Shown one piece after another: positions 6,789 through 12,961 of a DNA stretch of 12,961 bases (position 1 is its first letter; each line of letters starts with the position of its first letter). The stretch is from NCBI GenBank assembly GCA_020850785.1, contig JADZDZ010000283.1, forward strand, positions 1-12,961, written 5' to 3'. This DNA comes from Candidatus Sumerlaeota bacterium (GTDB taxonomy: Bacteria; Sumerlaeota; Sumerlaeia; SLMS01). The notes below the pieces were generated by a model. The model had not been told where the DNA came from. It worked only from the letters and a program-made list of their open reading frames with translations, and ran no database searches. The position numbers and the translations under genes are program-made.

Positions 6789-7762
6789 GCGGGGTCCTCC
6801 AGCGGAAAATGGCATGCCACCGTGTGCTTGTCCGCCACGGGAAGAAGCTGCGGATCATCGACCGTGCAGCGATCTTGCCGCCGAAAACAGCGCGGCGCGA
6901 AGCGGCATCCCTTCGGCGGATTCAGCAACGACGGCACAGAACCTTCAATGCTCGGCAGCGGTGTTTCCTTGCTCAAGCCACGCTTCGGGACGCTGTTGAA
7001 CAGCCCGCGCGTGTAGGGATGCCTGTTGTGGGAAAACAGCGCGTGCACACTGGCGCATTCCACAACCCTTCCGGCATACATCACCGCAACGTCGTCGCAG
7101 GTTTCCGCGATCACGCCGATGTCATGCGTGATCAGCAACAGCGCCATCTTGTTTTTCTGCTGCAGGTCTTTCATCAGGTGGAGAATCTGCTTCTGGATTG
7201 TCACATCCAGCGCCGTCGTCGGCTCATCCGCGATCAGCAGCTTCGGTTCGCAGAGCAGCGCCATCGCGATCAGGATGCGCTGCTTCATGCCGCCGCTTAG
7301 TTCATGCGGGTAGCTGCCAAGCCGTGTTTCCGGATCGGGAATGCCGACGGTTGTGAGCGCCGCCAGCGCGCGCTTGCGCGCTTCCACCTTTCCGACGCCA
7401 AAACGCCTCACGATCACTTCGCACATGAGGCGCTCGATCGTGAAGACGGGATTCAGCGACGTCATGGGGTCCTGAAAGATCATGGCGACTTCGCGCCCGC
7501 GAAATTCCGGCAGTTCCTTCTCCGGAAGCTTCAACACATCGCGATCATTCCACAGAATTTCGCCGGACACGATCCGCCCCGGTGGGCAAGGCACCAGCCG
7601 CATCACAGACAGCGCCGTCACGCTTTTTCCGCAGCCGGATTCGCCAACAATCCCAAGGGTTCTTCCCGGTTCCACATCCAACGAAACCCCATCAACGGCC
7701 TGATTCACGCCCAACTCCGTCTGGAAGTGAACCTTCAGCCCGCGAATCGAAAGAAGCGCCAA
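6785..7762 (-). CDS. peptide ABC transporter ATP-binding protein (OppD/DppD-like, first half of a split YejF)
   Basis: A 325-residue ATPase subunit of the same importer. Seen directly: Walker A GESGCGKS at 40-47, Q-loop IFQDPMTSLNP with Gln97, signature LSGGMKQR at 155-162 (the GGMKQR form is typical of OppD/DppD), Walker B LLIADEP at 175-181, D-loop TALD, switch His213, and the C-terminal PKGCRFAPRCF with a second downstream Cys. All ATPase motifs are intact. The start is a TTG at 7762-7760: it is the only usable initiation codon between the upstream in-frame stop and the first conserved strand. A GAGAGG lies 12 bases upstream, a rather long spacing. It begins 16 bases after the binding-protein stop and ends overlapping the OppF-like start. 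A rare TTG start could lower its translation relative to its partner. Confidence 0.92.
   Translation of the reverse strand: MALLSIRGLKVHFQTELGVNQAVDGVSLDVEPGRTLGIVGESGCGKSVTALSVMRLVPCPPGRIVSGEILWNDRDVLKLPEKELPEFRGREVAMIFQDPMTSLNPVFTIERLMCEVIVRRFGVGKVEARKRALAALTTVGIPDPETRLGSYPHELSGGMKQRILIAMALLCEPKLLIADEPTTALDVTIQKQILHLMKDLQQKNKMALLLITHDIGVIAETCDDVAVMYAGRVVECASVHALFSHNRHPYTRGLFNSVPKRGLSKETPLPSIEGSVPSLLNPPKGCRFAPRCFRRQDRCTVDDPQLLPVADKHTVACHFPLEDPA
6795..6800 (-). promoter_or_regulatory. Shine-Dalgarno site of the OppF-like gene
   Basis: Reads GGAGGA on the minus strand, six bases before the GTG at 6788 and inside the end of the OppD-like coding region. It fixes the OppF-like start at the GTGA overlap. 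Confidence 0.75.
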
Positions 7763-7778
7763 CGGCCGCGTTCGCCTC

Positions 7779-9608
7779 TCAGTTCTTCAACTGCGCCGGG
7801 GCGCCGGATGCGGAGGCGGACTGCATCAATTTTTTCTGCACGCCATAGGGATCGACGTCGATCACGGTGTCCGCAGGGAGTTTTGTTCCCGCCTTCATCG
7901 CCGCCTCCAATTTTTCCGAACGTGCGGGATCAATCCAGAAGCACTGGTAGTCCGTGTAGGTGTCGATGCGCTTGGGCAGGAACTGATCCGGGAATTGAAT
8001 GTTGTCCCAGTACAACATGCGCAGGTATGGCGCCTGCCAGAATTGAATCAGCAGCGATTCGTCCTCCAATTTCGCATCCAGCTTCATCATGGCGTCGTGA
8101 CGCTTTGCCTCGTCCATGTCGAAGCGATAGATGTCGATCAGCTTGTCCGTTTCCGGATCGCCGTACCCCCAGAAATTGTTGTTCTGTTTCATCGGCTTGA
8201 ATTCGGAGGAAAAATACTGGTGCGGATCGGGATAAAAATCCGCCGTCATGTTCACCAACGAAGCCTCGTAGGCGCGCTCCAGAAGCTTGTTAAAGGCCGC
8301 GCCCGGTTCCAGCAGCTGCAGGTTGATGTCCACGCCACCCTTCTTGTAAATGTTCTTGATTACCGTCAAATGCGGCTCCAGCGACTTGGAGGGATAATTG
8401 AGAGTGAAGCGCGCCTTCTCCCCCTTCGCGTTTTCAAGGATGCCGTTGGCGTCGCGTTTTGTGAAGCCCGCCTTCGTCAGGTACTCGCGCGCCTTCCGCG
8501 GATCGAAGGGATAACCTTTCAGGTCATGATTCTCGTAGGGCGTCCCAGTGAACATTGAATACTGGCGGTAGTAGGCATTGAACATGATCTCCTTGTTCAC
8601 TTCGTCGAAGTTGAACAGGTGCTGGAGCCCCTTCCGGAAATCCTTGTTCTGGAACAGCGGCGTGCTGAGGTTGAAGATGATTCCGCTCAGCCCCTGCGGC
8701 GATTCCGTGAAGACGCGCTTGCGATGCACGTAACCATTCGCCAGCGCGTCGAAATTCATCTGCGTTTCCCACTGGCGTGCGCTCATCACGCGGAAGATGT
8801 CCAGTTCATGCTTCTTGAAGAGATCAAATTCAAGATCGTCATTCGTGATCACGCGAAGGTTTATCACGTCCGGATTGAACATGCCCGTGAAGTAGCGTTT
8901 CTTGTCCCCCCACCAGTTCGGAATGCGCTTGAAGCGGACGTATTCCCCTTCCTTGAAATCTGAAATCACGTAGGGCCCCTGCACCACCGGCGGCTTGTTG
9001 TTCTCCCGCTCCACCCACTTGTCATCCACCACGGTGCAGTGCTTTGGCAGCGGCGCGAAGTTGTAATCCACCAGCGGACGCCAGCTTGGTTTTTTGCCCA
9101 CCACCTTGATCGTGTAATCGTCGATCTTTTCCACCGACTCGATGTAGTCCTTCATGTATTGGGCGGCGAAGGGGTCCTGAATTTTCGGATTGCTGAGAAA
9201 CTCCGCGGCGAAGGTGTAGTCGTCGGCGGTGATTTTTTCGCCGTCGCTCCAGCGCGCATCGGGATCGAGCTTGAAGTAGATCGTCTTGTTGTCGGGCTGT
9301 ATGGACCAGTGGGTGGCCATGATGGGAATGAACTTGTCCGTCGTCGGATGCCGATCCACCAATCCGATGTCCAACGAATACTCGCGACTCCAGTTCGCGA
9401 AGATGTCGTTGTTGTTCGGCCCATAGAGTCGGAACGTGAGCGGATAGGATGGCAGGCTGTCGGTGAACGTTCCCCCGCGAATCGCCTTCTCGCTGCCGAT
9501 GAGCGGCTCGTCATTGTTTGTTTCCCACTTGATGGCGGAAAGGTCCTCCGCAGACACGGAGGAAAGCAGCGCAAGTGAGGCAAGGATGGTGAAGGAGATT
9601 CTTTTCAT
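7779..9608 (-). CDS. peptide ABC transporter substrate-binding protein (family 5, YejA-like)
   Basis: A 609-residue periplasmic solute-binding protein that captures peptides or peptide-like compounds for the adjacent importer. Seen directly: a signal peptide at 1-20 (Lys-Arg, then a hydrophobic stretch, ending SVSA before ED), so cleavage after Ala20 is predicted. There is no lipobox Cys, so it is soluble rather than a lipoprotein. Family-5 landmarks follow: RGGTFTDSL early in the mature protein, DARWSDGEKITADDYTF, then QGPYVISDFKEGEYVRFKR and NWWGDKKRYFTG, the order typical of OppA/DppA/YejA proteins. The overall length (E. coli YejA is about 600) and the neighbouring permeases favour the YejA branch. 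The ligand cannot be read from the sequence; known relatives import oligopeptides and microcin C. Start: ATG at 9608 with AAAGGA six bases upstream. It lies 78 bases after the YejE-like gene, the largest gap in the operon, with its own good ribosome site, consistent with higher expression. Confidence 0.92.
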   Translation of the reverse strand: MKRISFTILASLALLSSVSAEDLSAIKWETNNDEPLIGSEKAIRGGTFTDSLPSYPLTFRLYGPNNNDIFANWSREYSLDIGLVDRHPTTDKFIPIMATHWSIQPDNKTIYFKLDPDARWSDGEKITADDYTFAAEFLSNPKIQDPFAAQYMKDYIESVEKIDDYTIKVVGKKPSWRPLVDYNFAPLPKHCTVVDDKWVERENNKPPVVQGPYVISDFKEGEYVRFKRIPNWWGDKKRYFTGMFNPDVINLRVITNDDLEFDLFKKHELDIFRVMSARQWETQMNFDALANGYVHRKRVFTESPQGLSGIIFNLSTPLFQNKDFRKGLQHLFNFDEVNKEIMFNAYYRQYSMFTGTPYENHDLKGYPFDPRKAREYLTKAGFTKRDANGILENAKGEKARFTLNYPSKSLEPHLTVIKNIYKKGGVDINLQLLEPGAAFNKLLERAYEASLVNMTADFYPDPHQYFSSEFKPMKQNNNFWGYGDPETDKLIDIYRFDMDEAKRHDAMMKLDAKLEDESLLIQFWQAPYLRMLYWDNIQFPDQFLPKRIDTYTDYQCFWIDPARSEKLEAAMKAGTKLPADTVIDVDPYGVQKKLMQSASASGAPAQLKN

Positions 9609-9614
9609 CGTTTT

Positions 9615-9620
9615 TCCTTT
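9615..9620 (-). promoter_or_regulatory. Shine-Dalgarno site of the binding-protein gene
   Basis: Reads AAAGGA on the minus strand, six bases before the ATG at 9608. It gives the binding protein its own strong initiation site inside the operon. Confidence 0.65.
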
Positions 9621-9686
9621 GGGGTGGTCTTCAATTTCGTGTCGCGGAGGACGCCTGACATTCGTGTGAATTCCAACAAAACGAGG

Positions 9687-10754
9687 CTAACGATAACGCG
9701 CATAGGGCTTTGGATCGAACGCCTCGCGTATGGATTCACCGATCAACGTGACCAGCACAAGCGTTGTCGTGATTGCCACGAAGGGGGAAAGGCTGAGCCA
9801 GAGCTTTCCCCGGTTTGACGATTGGAGCGCCTGATCCACCAGCTCGCCCCAACTGGCGGTCGGCGCTGGCAGCCCGTAGCCGAGAAAGTCCAGTGCCGTC
9901 AGCGAAAGAATTCCGCCCACAATTGCGAAGGGCGCCAGCGTTACGATCGGCACCAGCGCATTCGGCAGCAGGTGCAGAAAAATGATGCGGAAATTGGAAG
10001 CGCCCATCGAGCGCGCGGCGGCCACGTACTCCCGCGTCTTCTCGCGATACATTTCCGTCCGCATGTAGTAGGTGATGCCCAGCCATTCAAAGAGCAGCAG
10101 CGCCACCAGCAGCATCGTGAAGCTCGGCTTGTAGAGCGTCGCCAGCAGGATCACCACGTAGAGGAACGGCAACGTGCTCCAAATCTCCACAAGGCGCTGC
10201 GTCATCAGGTCAAACCAGCCGCCGAAATAACCCTGCGCGCATCCCACAATCACTCCGATCACCATTCCACCACACACCAACGTCAGCGAAAACAGCATCG
10301 AGATGCGCAAGCCGTAGAGCAGGCGCGCCAGCACGTCGCGCCCCTGCCCATCCGTTCCCAGATAGTGCCGCGAATCGGGAGGATGCGGCGGCGGAATGTC
10401 GTAGTGGCCGAAGTCGTTCTCGTAGGGATTGAACTTGATCGGCGGCATCAACAGCCAGTTGTCCGTCCCCTTGAACGTTTCCGCCAGCTTTCGATAGTCG
10501 GTTTCGCTGTCGTCGAAACCGTACTCATCCTCCTGGCCGAAGGTGGAGCCGGGAAAAAACCTGTAGGTCGGAAAGTAGAATTTCCCCTCATACTTCACGA
10601 TGATCGGGCGGCTGTTTGCAAGATAGTTGGAAAGGAAGGAGAGAATCGTGAGACAGATGAGGATGAGCAGCGAATAATATCCGCGCTTCAGTTGGCGGAA
10701 CTTCGCCAACCGCTTGCGGGTGATGGGATTCAGGCGGAAGAAACGCTTGATCAT
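9687..10754 (-). CDS. peptide ABC transporter permease, YejE-like
   Basis: A 355-residue inner-membrane permease of the DppC/OppC class. Seen directly: an N-terminal cytoplasmic segment FRLNPITRKRLAKFRQLKRG, a first membrane span around 27-47, and then a long periplasmic stretch to about residue 145 containing NSRPIIVKYEGKFYFPTY. This stretch is far longer than in DppC and closely resembles E. coli YejE, which I recall having a matching block about living 'kPLLVRYDGSWYFP'. LGTDGQGRD at 132-140 is the standard DppC/OppC landmark before the membrane core. The cytoplasmic EAA loop that docks on the ATPases reads EYVAAARSMGAS at 242-253, and LDFLGYGLP is also canonical. About five further spans follow. 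Start: ATG at 10754 overlaps the YejB-like stop as ATGA, implying translational coupling. Confidence 0.92.
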   Translation of the reverse strand: MIKRFFRLNPITRKRLAKFRQLKRGYYSLLILICLTILSFLSNYLANSRPIIVKYEGKFYFPTYRFFPGSTFGQEDEYGFDDSETDYRKLAETFKGTDNWLLMPPIKFNPYENDFGHYDIPPPHPPDSRHYLGTDGQGRDVLARLLYGLRISMLFSLTLVCGGMVIGVIVGCAQGYFGGWFDLMTQRLVEIWSTLPFLYVVILLATLYKPSFTMLLVALLLFEWLGITYYMRTEMYREKTREYVAAARSMGASNFRIIFLHLLPNALVPIVTLAPFAIVGGILSLTALDFLGYGLPAPTASWGELVDQALQSSNRGKLWLSLSPFVAITTTLVLVTLIGESIREAFDPKPYARYR

Positions 10755-11836
10755 CGGAAGCGCACCCGTGGGTCCACCACTGCCACGCAGATGTCCGACA
10801 ACAAGTTCCCCACCAGCAGCAGCACCGTTGCGATAATCGTGTGCGCCATCACAACGGGGTAGTCGCGCGACTGAATCGATTCGAAGAACAGCATCCCCAT
10901 TCCCTGAATGTTGAACACGCGCTCAATCAGCAACGATCCCGTCAGGATGATCGCAATGGTGCTTCCGAAGCTGGTGGCGAGGGGAATCAACGAATTCCGG
11001 AAAGCATGAACGAAGATCGCCCGCCGTGATGGCAGCCCCATCGCCAGCGTCGTCCGCACGTAGTCCGCGCTCATGTTCTCCATCAGGCTGTTCTTCATCA
11101 GCATCGTCATGAAGGCGAAGCTGCCCACCATGTAACAAACAAGCGGAAGGATCGAATGCCAGACAAGGTCCTTCGCCTTCCCCCAGGCGGAAAGCGACTC
11201 AAAGTTCTGTCCCACGAATCCGCCCAACGGAAAATATTCGTGCTGCACGGCAAACAGCGTGAGCAGCACCGCGCCCAGCGCATAACCCGGTATCCCGTAG
11301 CCAACGAAGATGACAACGGACGTGGCATTGTCCACGAACGTTCGATGTCGGATCGCCTTCAGGATTCCCAGCGGGATGCAGACAATATAGGTCAGGATTG
11401 TCGTTATCACGCCGTAGTAGATGGAAATCGGCAGTCGGTTCCGAATCAGCTTCAGCGCGGGCACCGTGAAACGGAACGAGTTCCCAAAATCCAACGTCAC
11501 CAACTTCTTCATGTACTTCGCGTAGCGGATCGGGATCGGGTCGTTGAATCCGTAATACTCCCGCAGGCCCTCCAAATCCTTGTCGGACACGTTCGCGACG
11601 GCCGTGGAGCGGGAGCTTCCCCCGCCGCTGCTTTCCCCTCCGGTGCCTCCTCCCGTCATCATGCGCAACCGTGCCTGATCGATGGGCCCGCCCGGCAGGA
11701 ACTGGCACAGCACAAAAACCACCAGCGTTGCGCCAATGAATGTGGGAATCATCAGCAGCAATCGCCGGATCACATAGTCCCGAAGGCCATGTTCCCTTTT
11801 TCGCTTCGATTGTGCCGTCACTGATTCCGTGCTCAT
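10751..11836 (-). CDS. peptide ABC transporter permease, YejB-like
   Basis: A 361-residue inner-membrane permease of the DppB/OppB class and the first gene of the transporter operon. Seen directly: a basic N-terminus, then YVIRRLLLMIPTFIGATL entering the first span (21-45), LPGGPIDQA at 47-55, a Gly/Ser-rich insert at about 61-78, and DFGNSF at 116-121. The cytoplasmic EAA loop reads DYVRTTLAMGLPS at 258-270 and the end is SDICVAVVDPRVRF. A Gly-rich periplasmic insert after PGGPxDQA is also present in E. coli YejB and is absent from DppB, which supports the Yej subfamily. Start: ATG at 11836-11834 is chosen; a GTG 22 codons upstream would add an implausible N-terminus before the basic segment. 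The ribosome site is weak. It heads away from the histidine kinase gene across a 114-base divergent region. Confidence 0.91.
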   Translation of the reverse strand: MSTESVTAQSKRKREHGLRDYVIRRLLLMIPTFIGATLVVFVLCQFLPGGPIDQARLRMMTGGGTGGESSGGGSSRSTAVANVSDKDLEGLREYYGFNDPIPIRYAKYMKKLVTLDFGNSFRFTVPALKLIRNRLPISIYYGVITTILTYIVCIPLGILKAIRHRTFVDNATSVVIFVGYGIPGYALGAVLLTLFAVQHEYFPLGGFVGQNFESLSAWGKAKDLVWHSILPLVCYMVGSFAFMTMLMKNSLMENMSADYVRTTLAMGLPSRRAIFVHAFRNSLIPLATSFGSTIAIILTGSLLIERVFNIQGMGMLFFESIQSRDYPVVMAHTIIATVLLLVGNLLSDICVAVVDPRVRFR

Positions 11837-11860
11837 CGACGAAAAAACTGAAAGGCTCCC

Positions 11861-11916
11861 CTCAAGTAGGTCCAGACGAAATCCGCATGGAGAATGGACC
11901 ACATCTTTCGCTTGAG
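11861..11916. promoter_or_regulatory. nested inverted repeat in the divergent gap (possible operator)
   Basis: The outer pair is CTCAAG (11861-11866) with CTTGAG (11911-11916), and the inner pair is GGTCCA (11869-11874) with TGGACC (11895-11900), with a 20-base centre. Both arms match perfectly. The repeat lies between the YejB-like start and the histidine kinase start, where an operator for both directions or an mRNA leader structure would be expected. No regulator gene for it is seen in the window, and the pairing could be chance. Confidence 0.3.
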
Positions 11917-11938
11917 CGATTGCTGGATGGGCGATAAA
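11912..11938 (+). promoter_or_regulatory. weak sigma-70-like promoter candidate before the histidine kinase gene
   Basis: TTGAGC at 11912-11917 and GATAAA at 11933-11938 are separated by 15 bases, shorter than the preferred 17. If used, transcription would begin only a few bases before the ATG at 11951 and the message would be nearly leaderless, which would agree with the absence of a Shine-Dalgarno site there. Low confidence. Confidence 0.18.
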
Positions 11939-11950
11939 TCACCAAACCCC

Positions 11951-12784
11951 ATGGCATCCAAGGAAAACGATCCAGCCACAACCCCCGGCCCCGGTGACGA
12001 TGCGCTTCGCACCGCGGAGGCCCACTCCCATGTGGAGCGCATGGAGAGCCTCGCCGCGCTCGCCGGCAAGACTGGCCACGACCTGAACAATTTCCTCATG
12101 GCAATTCTCGGAAACACCTCCCTCGCCATGATGGACCTGACGGAGGAGGACGGCCACTACCGCTACCTGAAGCAGGTGGAACAGACCGCCAACCGTGCGT
12201 CCGATTTCGCAAGGGAACTGCTGACCTTCGCCGGCAAGGCCCGCTGCGCCTTCCGCGAAGTGGACCTCGGCGCCTTGATCCGCGAAATGGAAATGCTTCT
12301 CGAAACGACGCTCACCAACAAGTGCGAACTGGTTTATGAACTGGCCGGCGATCTGCCATCGATTCAGGCGGACGCGGCGCAACTGCGCATCATCGTCACG
12401 AATCTCCTTCGGAATTGCTGCGAATCCATGGAGGCCACCGGCGGCAGGATCGTGATCCGCACCGGCAGGTTGGAACTGAGCGGTCGCGAATTCCTTTATC
12501 TTCCGCGAAGCCATTCGGAAAACGATTTTGTTTTTCTTGAACTCAAGGACTGCGGCATCGGCATGGACAACAGTCAGGTAAAGCACATGTTCGATCCCTT
12601 CTTTTCCACGAAGGCGAAGGGGCGCGGGCGCGGCCTGGCAAACGTGTATGGAATCGTGCGCGCCCACCTTGGGAACATCATCGTCGAAAGCGCCCCCAAT
12701 GCGGGAACGAGCGTCAAAATTCTCTTTCCACCTTCGGATCGCTTCAAGGGCGCAAGCCCGCAGCTGTTTCCTTCGATGGCGTAG
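11951..12784 (+). CDS. cytoplasmic sensor histidine kinase (orphan, no sensor or receiver domain)
   Basis: A 277-residue kinase core. Seen directly: the H-box GKTGHDLNNFLMAILGN with phosphoacceptor His43, a dimerisation helix to about 97, N-box QLRIIVTNLLRNCCESM (144-160, Asn155), G1 box KDCGIGMD (199-206), F-box FDPFFSTKAKG (214-224), G2 region GRGRGLANVYGIV, and a final GTSVKILFP strand. The H-box HDxNN form and the arrangement fit the HisKA/HATPase_c kinases often found in hybrid or PAS-linked proteins, but here there is no membrane span, PAS/GAF domain or receiver, and the N-terminal 30 residues are low-complexity and charged. The G2 box reads GRGRGLA where GTGLGLA is usual. Input must therefore come from a partner protein. 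Start: ATG at 11951 is chosen; ATGs at 11927 and 11894 in the same frame are possible and none has a clear ribosome site. No response regulator lies in the window. It is divergent from the transporter operon. Confidence 0.85.
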   Translation: MASKENDPATTPGPGDDALRTAEAHSHVERMESLAALAGKTGHDLNNFLMAILGNTSLAMMDLTEEDGHYRYLKQVEQTANRASDFARELLTFAGKARCAFREVDLGALIREMEMLLETTLTNKCELVYELAGDLPSIQADAAQLRIIVTNLLRNCCESMEATGGRIVIRTGRLELSGREFLYLPRSHSENDFVFLELKDCGIGMDNSQVKHMFDPFFSTKAKGRGRGLANVYGIVRAHLGNIIVESAPNAGTSVKILFPPSDRFKGASPQLFPSMA

Positions 12785-12802
12785 GCTTTCGCATCACAGG
12801 CC

Positions 12803-12961
12803 ATGGCGACTCCCGCAAAATCCCATGACGTGGTTGTCGCCGGTGCAGGCCCTGCGGGCGCCTTCGCTGCGTTGTTGCTTGCGCGGGCCGGCAGGCGCGT
12901 CCTGCTGGCGGACAAGGCGGATTTCCCGCGCGAGAAAGTGTGCGGCTGCTGTGTGAACGGC
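12803..12961 (+). CDS. FAD-dependent oxidoreductase, N-terminal part (geranylgeranyl reductase-like; cut by window edge)
   Basis: Only the first 53 codons are in the window. Seen directly: a classic FAD-binding beta-alpha-beta unit, DVVVAGAGPAGAFAALLLARAG, with the glycine motif GAGPAG at 14-19 and an acidic residue (Asp37) at the end of the second strand that would hold the adenosine ribose. FPREKVCGCCVNG follows, the conserved segment after the dinucleotide fold in geranylgeranyl-reductase-like and tryptophan-halogenase-like flavoproteins. The CGCC form is one I associate with flavoproteins encoded near type III polyketide synthases and methyltransferases, but that is recollection and the needed neighbours are outside the window. 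Start: ATG at 12803, 18 bases after the histidine kinase stop, with no strong ribosome site. Close spacing suggests an operon with the kinase. Confidence 0.85.
   Translation, partial: MATPAKSHDVVVAGAGPAGAFAALLLARAGRRVLLADKADFPREKVCGCCVNG

Noticed and set aside
6789..6815. Earlier in-frame start for the OppF-like gene inside the OppD-like gene
   Set aside because: The GTG at 6788 has GGAGGA six bases upstream and forms the usual GTGA overlap; the added residues are not ABC-like.
7304..8200. Long plus-strand open frame (298 codons) opposite the OppD-like and binding-protein genes
   Set aside because: It is antisense to two intact conserved genes and ends in an Arg/Ser/Pro-rich low-complexity run typical of shadow frames.
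9822..10862. Long plus-strand open frame (346 codons) opposite the permease genes
   Set aside because: It is antisense to two clearly conserved permeases, is rich in Arg, His and Gln as expected for a reverse-frame shadow, and has no recognisable domain.
11837..11902. GTG start 22 codons upstream of the YejB-like permease
   Set aside because: The extra residues precede the normal basic N-terminus, have no ribosome site, and run through the inverted repeat.
11939..12667. Minus-strand open frame (242 codons) opposite the histidine kinase
   Set aside because: All kinase motifs are in order on the plus strand; the reverse frame has no family features.
1..12961. CRISPR array, mobile element, tRNA or rRNA
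   Set aside because: No spaced direct repeats, transposase-like frames, terminal inverted repeats, tRNA-like folds or rRNA-like sequence were seen on either strand.

Overview
The window reads as a stretch of bacterial chromosome: moderately GC-rich, densely packed, with nearly all genes on the minus strand and only the last two on the plus strand. I see no insertion sequence, tRNA, rRNA, CRISPR array, phage gene or sign of recent transfer. The mix of genes (a pyrophosphate-type phosphofructokinase, a zinc-free GluRS, a B12-binding radical SAM protein, a phytanoyl-CoA dioxygenase-like enzyme, and weak or absent Shine-Dalgarno sites before several genes) would suit an uncultured Gram-negative of the PVC group (Verrucomicrobiota/Lentisphaerota) or a neighbouring phylum. 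That placement is a low-confidence guess. Gram-negative character is better supported by the Yej-type peptide importer.

Layout on the minus strand, read in the direction of transcription (right to left). A five-gene transporter operon (11836 down to 5769) encodes permease YejB-like, permease YejE-like, a secreted family-5 solute-binding protein, and two separate ATPases (OppD-like, OppF-like). It has tight overlaps (ATGA between the permeases, GTGA between the ATPases). It resembles the E. coli yejABEF importer, but the YejF ATPase is split in two and the binding protein lies between the permeases and the ATPases. Next comes a 48-codon gene with a good AGGAG site and a GTG start (5541-5687), 29 bases ahead of gltX (glutamyl-tRNA synthetase). 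A GC-rich hairpin follows, then a phosphofructokinase whose signature residues predict pyrophosphate as phosphoryl donor. A PhyH-family 2-oxoglutarate dioxygenase, an NAD-dependent nucleotide-sugar epimerase/dehydratase, and the N-terminal part of a B12-binding radical SAM protein (running off the left edge) complete the strand. The last three could belong to a lipid, glycan or secondary-metabolite tailoring pathway, but nothing in the window proves this.

On the plus strand, divergent from the transporter operon, is a short soluble histidine kinase without a sensor or receiver domain. After it comes the first 53 codons of an FAD-dependent oxidoreductase of the geranylgeranyl-reductase-like type, cut by the right edge. 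The divergent gap (11837-11950) holds a nested inverted repeat that could be an operator.

There is no gene-free stretch longer than about 160 bases. I did not find a clearly new multi-gene system. The best leads are the unannotated 48-residue protein in front of gltX, the split and reordered Yej transporter with a divergent histidine kinase, and the dioxygenase/epimerase/radical-SAM group that continues beyond the left edge.
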